Shown: piece by piece, positions 33,215 to 38,506 of the stretch
How positions within the stretch are numbered: the stretch's first letter is position 1
Layout of the letters: every line of letters starts with the position of its first letter
NCBI GenBank assembly: GCA_029379215.1
Contig: JAQYWO010000048.1
Location: forward strand, 1 to 38,506
Source of the DNA: Rhizonema sp. PD37
GTDB lineage: Bacteria > Cyanobacteriota > Cyanobacteriia > Cyanobacteriales > Nostocaceae
DNA length: 38,506 nucleotides
Direction of reading: 5' to 3'
Notes under the pieces: generated by a model
The model's input: the letters and a program-made list of their open reading frames with translations, nothing else
Databases searched by the model: none
Told to the model about the DNA's origin: nothing
Translations under genes and position numbers: made by a program

Positions 33215-34630
33215 GTGAAAATTGTGAACTTTACAATTCAGAATGTCTTGATTGCGGCTGTTGATGGTTACGACACTGTGGACGTACAGGTTGTGGACGG
33301 AATTATTGCCGCCATTGAACCCAGTTTAGATGCCAGTCTAGATGTAATTGGGACGGCGATTAATGGCGAAAATAAACTCTTATTGCCAGGATTTGTCAAT
33401 GCTCATACTCATTCCTCCGAAATGTGGCAGAGAGGGGCCATCTCGGCTTTTCCTTTAGAATTATGGCTTGCGGAACTCTACGATTTTGCACCTTTAGATT
33501 TAGATAAAGTCTACCTCAGTGCCTTAGGAACAGCAGTGGAAACTTTTCTGTCTGGCGGTACGAGTGTGGTAGATCATCTGGGGCTGATTCCTGGCAAAGA
33601 ATTAGAAACGATCGCAACAGCTGTGAGTGCTTACAAAGAAATCGGTATTCGCGCCTTTGTGGCACCTTTAATTCAAGATGAATCTCTGAGTGCTGGCATT
33701 CCTTCTGGGGAAATCGAACGGACTCATCTGCCTTATTTTCGCTTAACTACAGCAACACTGGAGTTGATTGAAGAAGCAGTGAGGCAGTTTCATCGTCCGG
33801 ATGAGGGTATAAGTATTTTAGTTGCTCCGACGGGGATTCAGCTTTGTTCGGATGCTTTATTCACCGGATGTATTGAGTTAAGCGATCGCTACAATCTTTG
33901 CCGTCATTCCCACTTACTCGAAACCAAGGCACAAGAAAAACTAGCACAAGAAAAGTATGGCTGTAGTGCCGTGGAACATCTCCAACGAATCGGTTATCTG
34001 AGCGATCGCACATCCCTTGCCCATTGCGTTTGGTTAACTGACGCTGACATCGATATTCTCGCTGAAACCAAATCTACAGTCGTTCACAACCCGTTAAGTA
34101 ATTTACGTTTAGGTAGTGGCATCGCTCCCATTTTGAAATATCGTCAAGCTGGCGTAAATGTTACCTTTGGCTGTGATGGTGCCGCTAGCAACGACTCCCA
34201 AGATTTACTGGAAGCAATAAAAATTGGTTCTCTTTTACACAACGTTAATAATGTAGATTATCAGCATTGGATTACGCCTCGGCAAGCAGTGGAAATGGCG
34301 TCTAGTGGAGGAGCCAAAGGACTGAATATGGCAGAATTGGGTTCCCTCACAGTTGGTAAAAAAGCTGATTTGGTACTGTATGACTTGACAAGTTTATCAC
34401 TTCTGCCGCGTACAGACCCAATTGGTTTATTAATTCTCGGACGTCCCACCAATGTTGTAAATAGTGTATGGGTGAATGGCAAGCAGGTTGTTGCTAATGG
34501 AAAAGTGACAACGATTAATGTCGATGAGTTGAGGCAACAATTATTTAACCACAGTCAGTGGGATACACAGCGCAAGTCTCAAACTGCTGCTGAAATTGAG
34601 GCACATTATCGCATGGTAATGGGTTTGTGA
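33215..34630 (+). CDS. Amidohydrolase, ATZ/TRZ/SSNA subfamily (base or S-adenosylhomocysteine deaminase-like)
   Basis: 471 residues starting at a GTG (an ATG-less start after a weak AGG). Metal-dependent TIM-barrel hydrolase with the first histidine pair in NAHTHSSEMW near 63-67, the third histidine in RHSHLLET near 231, the fourth in LAHCVWL near 266 and the aspartate in CDGAASND near 323. This subfamily contains 8-oxoguanine/guanine deaminases, 5-methylthioadenosine/SAH deaminases and chlorohydrolases of triazines. Together with the cysteine hydrolase and the nucleoside transporter around it, deamination of a purine or related heterocycle is the best guess. Exact substrate is not readable. 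Confidence 0.92.
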   Translation: MKIVNFTIQNVLIAAVDGYDTVDVQVVDGIIAAIEPSLDASLDVIGTAINGENKLLLPGFVNAHTHSSEMWQRGAISAFPLELWLAELYDFAPLDLDKVYLSALGTAVETFLSGGTSVVDHLGLIPGKELETIATAVSAYKEIGIRAFVAPLIQDESLSAGIPSGEIERTHLPYFRLTTATLELIEEAVRQFHRPDEGISILVAPTGIQLCSDALFTGCIELSDRYNLCRHSHLLETKAQEKLAQEKYGCSAVEHLQRIGYLSDRTSLAHCVWLTDADIDILAETKSTVVHNPLSNLRLGSGIAPILKYRQAGVNVTFGCDGAASNDSQDLLEAIKIGSLLHNVNNVDYQHWITPRQAVEMASSGGAKGLNMAELGSLTVGKKADLVLYDLTSLSLLPRTDPIGLLILGRPTNVVNSVWVNGKQVVANGKVTTINVDELRQQLFNHSQWDTQRKSQTAAEIEAHYRMVMGL

Positions 34631-34663
34631 GTCAGCAGTTAACTATTAGATATAGGAGTGAAA

Positions 34664-34804
34664 ATGAATTGTGCGTTTTTTCAAATTCTTGGTAGGGGCG
34701 AGGAAAGCCGTTTGCTGGATATGATGTGTCGCAAAGATGAGAGCGGACTTCCCTGTGATAATACGCCCCTTCAGTGTGATAAACTTACCAGAAAACTAAT
34801 ATAA
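34664..34804 (+). CDS. Possible small cysteine-containing protein
   Basis: A 46-codon frame (MNCAFFQILG...) with a good ribosome binding site, GGAG six bases before the ATG, 33 bases after the amidohydrolase stop. Four cysteines (positions 3, 22, 31, 38). No family is recognised and codon use gives no clear answer. It may be translated as part of the amidohydrolase operon or be a chance frame; a 7-bp inverted repeat AGGGGCG/CGCCCCT lies within it. Confidence 0.3.
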   Translation: MNCAFFQILGRGEESRLLDMMCRKDESGLPCDNTPLQCDKLTRKLI

Positions 34805-34871
34805 CCTTATCCTCCTCATAGAGAAATTGTGATATCGTGTCCTTTGTCGTTTGTGATACTAATGACCAATG

Positions 34872-35030
34872 ATATCATGTCCGGTAGCAGAACCTTAATA
34901 CCACTGAACCTCTCCCCGTCAATCTCACCGAACCGTGAGTTCTCAGGGGTTGGGGAGCCAGCGCCTGGGCTCAGAGCGTGGTGAGGTTCAATGTTTACAG
35001 AAATTCTGGTTAATTAACCGGACATGATAT
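34872..35030. repeat. Structured element bounded by 14-bp inverted repeats
   Basis: ATATCATGTCCGGT at the left and its exact reverse complement ACCGGACATGATAT at the right enclose 131 bases. Nested inside are TGAACCTC/GAGGTTCA (34905-34912 and 34983-34990), CTCCCC/GGGGAG, CTCAC/GTGAG and GAGCC/GGCTC stems, giving a branched fold. A further imperfect copy of the end (TGATATCGTGTCC) stands at 34830-34842. Could be a MITE or a structured leader RNA of the nucleoside transporter gene. Confidence 0.6.
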
Positions 35031-35074
35031 GACAACAGCGATCGCTATCCACTCTCAAAAATTTAGAATCAACA

Positions 35075-36283
35075 ATGGAACGTGCCATTTCTGCACTGGG
35101 ACTATTAGTTTTCATCGGAATATCCTACGCCTTCTCTGTCAACCGTCGTGCAGTACGTTGGCGAACTGTAGCTTGGGGGTTGGGATTGGAGTTTGTTTTT
35201 GCACTGCTGATTCTAAAAACTCCTGGTGGTGTGGCTGTCTTTCAATCTTTAGGCGATGCGATTAGCAATTTTTTAGCATTTTCTGATGTTGGTGCCAAAT
35301 TCGTTTTCGGAGAGAGTTTTAAGACGAATTCGTTTGCCTTCCAGGTATTACCGACAATTATCTTTTTTTCTACATTCATCAGCGTGTTGTACCACTACGG
35401 GATTTTGCAGCGGCTGGTGAGTGCCATGGCTTGGGTGATGACAAGGACAATGAAAACATCGGGATCTGAGTCTTTATCAACGGCAGCTAACATCTTTCTC
35501 GGACCTACTGAGTCACCGTTGATGGTAAAACCTTATATACTCAGAATGACGCAATCAGAACTCTATGCTGTGATGACGGGCGGTTTTGCCACAATTGCAG
35601 GTGGAGTTTTGGGAGTCTACTTATCCTTTGGTTTACCAAAAGAACACTTGATTGCCGCTTTCTTTCTGACTGCACCTGTATCGTTAGTGGTATCAAAACT
35701 ACTTTATCCGGAAACAGAAGTCTCCGACACTGCAGGTAATGTCAAAATCGATGTGAAAACAACTTACGTCAACGTTATTGATGCTGCTACCACAGGAGCG
35801 TTGGATGGTGTAAAACTGGCAGTTAATGTCGGGGTGATGATTCTAGCTTTTTTAGGGTTGGTAGCTGCAGTGAATGCGCTATTGGGATGGTTAGGAGCGA
35901 TTGTTGGTTTGCGTTCCTTATCATTAGAGTGGATTTTGTCTTTTGTGATGGCACCTGTAGCGTGGTTGATGGGCGTACCTTTGGCAGACTGCGCACAAGT
36001 AGGGGCATTATTGGGTAAAAAGACAATTCTCAACGAGTTTCTCGCTTACCTAGATTTGAAAACGTTGATAGAGAAGCATCAAATTTCCCAAAGAGCAGTC
36101 ATTATTGCGACTTATGCTCTATGTAATTTTGCCAATATAGGCTCAATTGGAATTACCATCGGCGGAATCACTGGAATCGCGCCAGAGCGTCAACATGATT
36201 TAGCACGTATGGGAATCAGATCAATGTTTGGCGGATTGCTCGCGGGTTTTATAACTGCTTGTATTGCTGGGATGTTAATTTGA
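35075..36283 (+). CDS. Concentrative nucleoside transporter (NupC/CNT family)
   Basis: 402 residues, sodium- or proton-driven nucleoside importer of the inner membrane with the CNT repeat architecture. The substrate-site hairpin is recognised as TSGSESLSTAANIFLGPTES near 124-145 followed by PLMVKPY, and the second half has CNFANIGSIGITIGGITG near 348-365. In the best-studied members the hairpin reads GQTEAPL; here it is GPTESPL, so a base-contact glutamine is replaced by proline. The start ATG at 35075 is chosen because the residues from there on (MERAISALGLLVFIGISYAF) begin the first membrane helix. It follows the amidohydrolase by 444 bases with the structured element between. Confidence 0.93.
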   Translation: MERAISALGLLVFIGISYAFSVNRRAVRWRTVAWGLGLEFVFALLILKTPGGVAVFQSLGDAISNFLAFSDVGAKFVFGESFKTNSFAFQVLPTIIFFSTFISVLYHYGILQRLVSAMAWVMTRTMKTSGSESLSTAANIFLGPTESPLMVKPYILRMTQSELYAVMTGGFATIAGGVLGVYLSFGLPKEHLIAAFFLTAPVSLVVSKLLYPETEVSDTAGNVKIDVKTTYVNVIDAATTGALDGVKLAVNVGVMILAFLGLVAAVNALLGWLGAIVGLRSLSLEWILSFVMAPVAWLMGVPLADCAQVGALLGKKTILNEFLAYLDLKTLIEKHQISQRAVIIATYALCNFANIGSIGITIGGITGIAPERQHDLARMGIRSMFGGLLAGFITACIAGMLI

Positions 36284-36972
36284 TTTAAGTCCGTGGGTGG
36301 GAAAATTTACAACTATATAACAAAATGTAAAATCTCTAAAATTGGCTCTTAGTTGCGTTGCGCTGTCTAGCCTGCGGCATCTCCGAAGGGGTACGCTCTT
36401 ACTCCTTTGCCGTGAGGAGAATACTGGTTAGATAAACCGCCTTAGCGCAGCCATGCCCGTTCGCGTAGCGTGTCCGTCAGGACAAGGGCTTTAGACGCCA
36501 AGGACGCAGAGAAAGAAGGTAAAAAAGATAAATAATCTTACACAGGGAAGGGAGTAAATTTATTTTTGCCCACTTACTTGATGTATCGGTTGGCATTCTT
36601 TTTACTGCCGATTACGATAGTCCTCAGTTCAGCGTCGCCTGGATATTACTCACTCATAGCTGCAAATTTTGGATAATGGGCAATCAGACAAATCTTAAAC
36701 CTATTTAATACCCAGCAATAGAGCTGTAAGCACAGAAAGCACTCACAGGTACGATGAGTTGATCAACGGAGTCTGTAAATACTGAATCTGGATACATATT
36801 CAGTAAACGTGGTAATTATCCAGCTTCGCCCACTGTCTGGTATGTAGCTTTAGTCTCCCTAAAAGAACGACATTTGTTGTTTATCCAATGGAGATATATC
36901 TCAAGTTAGATGGAAAATGCACACTTATGAACACATACTGACAAATATCTTATCAAAAATTATCAAAAATAT
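36284..36972. other. Long spacer with repeat fragments
   Basis: 689 bases without a supportable gene. GC-rich iterated words lie between about 36350 and 36510 (TCTCCGAAGGGG, TTCGCGTAGCGTGTCCGTCA), the same family as at 31311-31450. The remaining right half is plain AT-rich DNA. Confidence 0.5.
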
Positions 36973-37224
36973 ATGGAAAGTTATTTAGATAAACTTGTTG
37001 CTGTCGAAAGCCTTTTAATTGCAGTGGAAATTTCTGAAAGTGATGAAGTTGTGTTAGTTGATGCCGAAGCTATACTCGACTTAACCGAATTCAACCTAAC
37101 TCCTCAAGAAGTTAAAAAGTTTGCTCAGATTTTTAAGAAAATCAATGTCTCGCTAGCGGAATCATTTCAAAAACGCTTTCCAGCCACCTCAGTCATCTCC
37201 GAAATTCGCTCTCAGAAACAATAA
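36973..37224 (+). CDS. Small unknown protein
   Basis: 83 residues, acidic N-terminal part (VEISESDEVVLVDAEAIL) and a basic C-terminus (FKKINVSLAESFQKRFP). No signal peptide, membrane helix or named domain is recognised. There is no Shine-Dalgarno sequence, but the codon pattern is compatible with a gene and the frame is clean to a terminator-like palindrome 60 bases on. Moderate confidence. Confidence 0.6.
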   Translation: MESYLDKLVAVESLLIAVEISESDEVVLVDAEAILDLTEFNLTPQEVKKFAQIFKKINVSLAESFQKRFPATSVISEIRSQKQ

Positions 37225-37284
37225 TGATTAGTAATCAGCACTCGTGCCGTTAATGATCGAAGAATGACACGTTAACCTGATTCG

Positions 37285-37320
37285 TTTGTAGAGACGCACT
37301 GTTTGAAATGTCTCTACAAA
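37285..37320. terminator. GTAGAGAC palindrome between convergent genes
   Basis: TTTGTAGAGAC / GTCTCTACAAA, 11-bp perfect arms with a 14-base loop, followed by a TTTT run on the + strand. Same family as the palindrome at 22669-22697; likely ends both neighbours. Confidence 0.65.
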
Positions 37321-37342
37321 ATTTTCACTTTACAATTGTTTG

Positions 37343-38197
37343 TTATTTAGCCGAATTGTCAGTACTATTTACACCAGTATTTCCGGAACCATTGCTAGAT
37401 GTGGAATCCTCTGGACTTGATGTACTAGAACTAGGAGTCGAGGTAGTGCTATCGCTTTTCGGACTAGTGCTTGGAGTCGAGGTAGTGCTATCGCTTTTAG
37501 AACTAGTGGTTGGAGTCGAGGTAGTGCTATCGCCTTTCGGACTAGTGGTTGGAGTTGAGGTAGTGCTATCGCTTTTCGGGCTAGTGGTTGGAGTTGAGGT
37601 AGTGCTATCGCTTTTCGGACTAGCCGTTGAACTACTATCACTCCGGCTCTTAGACTGAGTCGGGGATGTCTGCGTTGAAGTTGCGGGTTTTTCCGCAGAC
37701 GGCTTTGATGTGGGAATAGAAATATTAATGTTTTGTCTTTGAGGTTGTGCCGTTACAGTTGGTGCTGGGGCTTGCTGTTGGGGAACCAAAACTGGTACTG
37801 GAACCTCTTTAGTTTTTTCAATTATCGTCGTTTGCTTGGGGCTTGGCTTTTGAGGAACGACGACTGGGGCAGGTGCGACAGTGTTCATTGCGGGTTCATG
37901 ATCACGCTGGTTGAGGAAGAAGACTGCAGCAGCAGTCAAGCCTGCTAATCCAGTGACAAGTATGCCAATCAGCAATCCCCGTGAAGCATTATTTTCATCT
38001 CGTTCAGTTAAACTTTGTTCTGAGACAACACCTTGAACGTAGCCATCTTTATAAGATTCAGAGTTAGGAGCGTTAGTGCTGTTACTAATGGTTTCTTCTA
38101 CTCGTGTTACATTAGTGTGAGTATGACCCTCAGCATGGTTATACGAATCTTGTCGAATTTCACCGTTATAGTTTTGGGAATCGTTTTGGTTAGCCAT
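37343..38197 (-). CDS. Membrane-anchored Ser/Thr/Pro-rich repeat protein
   Basis: 284 residues with a polar N-terminal domain of about 72 residues (rich in N, Q, H), a single hydrophobic helix RGLLIGILVTGLAGLTAAAV near 73-92 and a low-complexity tail. The tail begins with Pro/Val-rich stretches (VPVPVLVPQQQAPAPT) and then holds five tandem 13-residue units of the type SPKSDSTTSTPTT near 190-255, ending in an Asn/Gly/Ser stretch. Topology is probably N-in with the tail outside the plasma membrane. The tail looks like a flexible spacer, possibly glycosylated; no enzymatic domain is seen. A related architecture occurs in many cyanobacterial proteins of unknown role. Confidence 0.82.
   Translation of the reverse strand: MANQNDSQNYNGEIRQDSYNHAEGHTHTNVTRVEETISNSTNAPNSESYKDGYVQGVVSEQSLTERDENNASRGLLIGILVTGLAGLTAAAVFFLNQRDHEPAMNTVAPAPVVVPQKPSPKQTTIIEKTKEVPVPVLVPQQQAPAPTVTAQPQRQNINISIPTSKPSAEKPATSTQTSPTQSKSRSDSSSTASPKSDSTTSTPTTSPKSDSTTSTPTTSPKGDSTTSTPTTSSKSDSTTSTPSTSPKSDSTTSTPSSSTSSPEDSTSSNGSGNTGVNSTDNSAK
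37434..37628. repeat. Five tandem 39-bp repeats inside the Ser/Thr/Pro-rich gene
   Basis: Units start GGAGT(C/T)GAGGTAGTG and are 39 bases each, identical apart from a few positions. Each encodes 13 residues on the minus strand, so length changes keep the frame. Confidence 0.9.
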
Positions 38198-38506
38198 GAG
38201 TATTGATATTTCCTAAAATAATGTTGATAAAAGCTATGAGCGGTTAGCGATGACCCTAATTACCGCTTAACTCTTTTAAGTTTTAACGGTACTTTGTACT
38301 AGAATATTCTCCAAAGAATTCTTGAGTTTCCATAGCAATCCTAATTGATTGATTAAACAATCGTTTAGGCTGTTAACAGTTAAAAGTTAACTTTTACTGC
38401 TTTTTTATCTTGAATTTTCACCATAATAACTTTTGCTTTTTCCCAAACGGCTCTGTCTTTAGAGTGTATTATTGCTTCTATCAAAAGAGATAAGAAAATT
38501 ATTATG
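38198..38506. other. Right-hand flank
   Basis: 309 bases upstream of the repeat protein gene. AT-rich with direct and inverted TTAACAGTTAAAAGTTAAC words near 38372-38390. A minus-strand frame enters from the window edge and is listed separately. Confidence 0.35.
38380..38506 (-). CDS. Possible C-terminal end of a gene running off the window
   Basis: A minus-strand frame open from the window edge for 41 codons to a TAA. Its end reads DRAVWEKAKVIMVKIQDKK, which looks protein-like, but no family is recognised and the piece is too short to judge. It could equally be chance. Confidence 0.2.
   Translation of the reverse strand, partial: IIIFLSLLIEAIIHSKDRAVWEKAKVIMVKIQDKKAVKVNF

Noticed and set aside
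35029..35265. Frame starting MTTAIAIHSQ upstream of the CNT gene
   Set aside because: Out of frame with the transporter, with no recognisable product; the HIP1-containing stretch is leader.
37434..37628. Regular repeats as a CRISPR array
   Set aside because: Units are contiguous without unique spacers and are in frame within a gene.
37308..37658. 116-codon + strand frame with VEVVLSLFGL repeats
   Set aside because: It is the complement of the 39-bp tandem repeats of the minus-strand gene; apparent repeats are a by-product.
1..38506. tRNA, rRNA or other known RNA genes
   Set aside because: I looked for the T-loop pattern and for conserved rRNA words in the spacers and found none; a covariance scan would be needed to be certain.

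Overview
The window comes from a cyanobacterium, most likely a filamentous one of the Nostocales type. At least a dozen HIP1 octamers (GCGATCGC) are scattered through genes and spacers. There is a XisH/XisI pair, a Uma2-family gene, short GTAGAGAC palindromes and GC-rich repeat blocks, all typical of such genomes. I see no rRNA, tRNA or CRISPR array, and no intact transposase. The window is accessory in character: small metabolic clusters separated by long, repeat-bearing spacers.

Region 1 (about 0.6-8.4 kb, + strand) holds sugar-type enzymes: an SDR dehydrogenase, a DUF1349 protein, a tight three-gene unit, an MFS permease of the YbjJ type and a TIM-barrel sugar isomerase/epimerase. The three-gene unit is a class III aminotransferase, a zinc MDR dehydrogenase and a HAD hexitol phosphatase. 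These are the three activities of the azasugar (1-deoxynojirimycin type) pathway known from Bacillus, which makes this unit the best candidate for an undescribed small-molecule pathway here.

Region 2 (8.8-16.5 kb) has an APC permease, two tandem MscS channel paralogues, an AraC-type regulator, and divergent from it an NTF2/SnoaL-like protein, an isochorismatase-fold hydrolase that lacks the usual cysteine, and a PrpF-family isomerase.

Region 3 (17-25.7 kb) looks like a decaying polyol/sugar catabolic island. A mannitol-dehydrogenase-family gene lies in frame behind the C-terminal stump of a lost MalK/UgpC-type ABC ATPase. A second SDR, a Cof-type HAD phosphatase and a Zwf follow, with a severely deleted 6-phosphogluconate dehydrogenase (gnd) remnant upstream of zwf. 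Two homologous leader sequences, a penicillin-acylase fragment, a VapBC-type toxin-antitoxin pair and a Uma2 gene are scattered between.

Region 4 (25.7-31.1 kb) is ordinary cyanobacterial content: a secreted protein, an unknown 204-residue protein, AroE, an alpha/beta hydrolase, XisH/XisI, a small membrane protein and a helical protein built from two internal repeats.

Region 5 (31.6-36.3 kb) groups a cupin, a cysteine hydrolase, an ATZ/TRZ-type amidohydrolase and a concentrative nucleoside transporter. Together they suggest uptake and hydrolytic breakdown of a nucleoside or heterocyclic base. A small unlisted cysteine-containing frame and a structured element bounded by a 14-bp inverted repeat lie just upstream of the transporter. 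The right end holds a small unknown protein and a membrane-anchored Ser/Thr/Pro-rich protein with five 39-bp tandem repeats.
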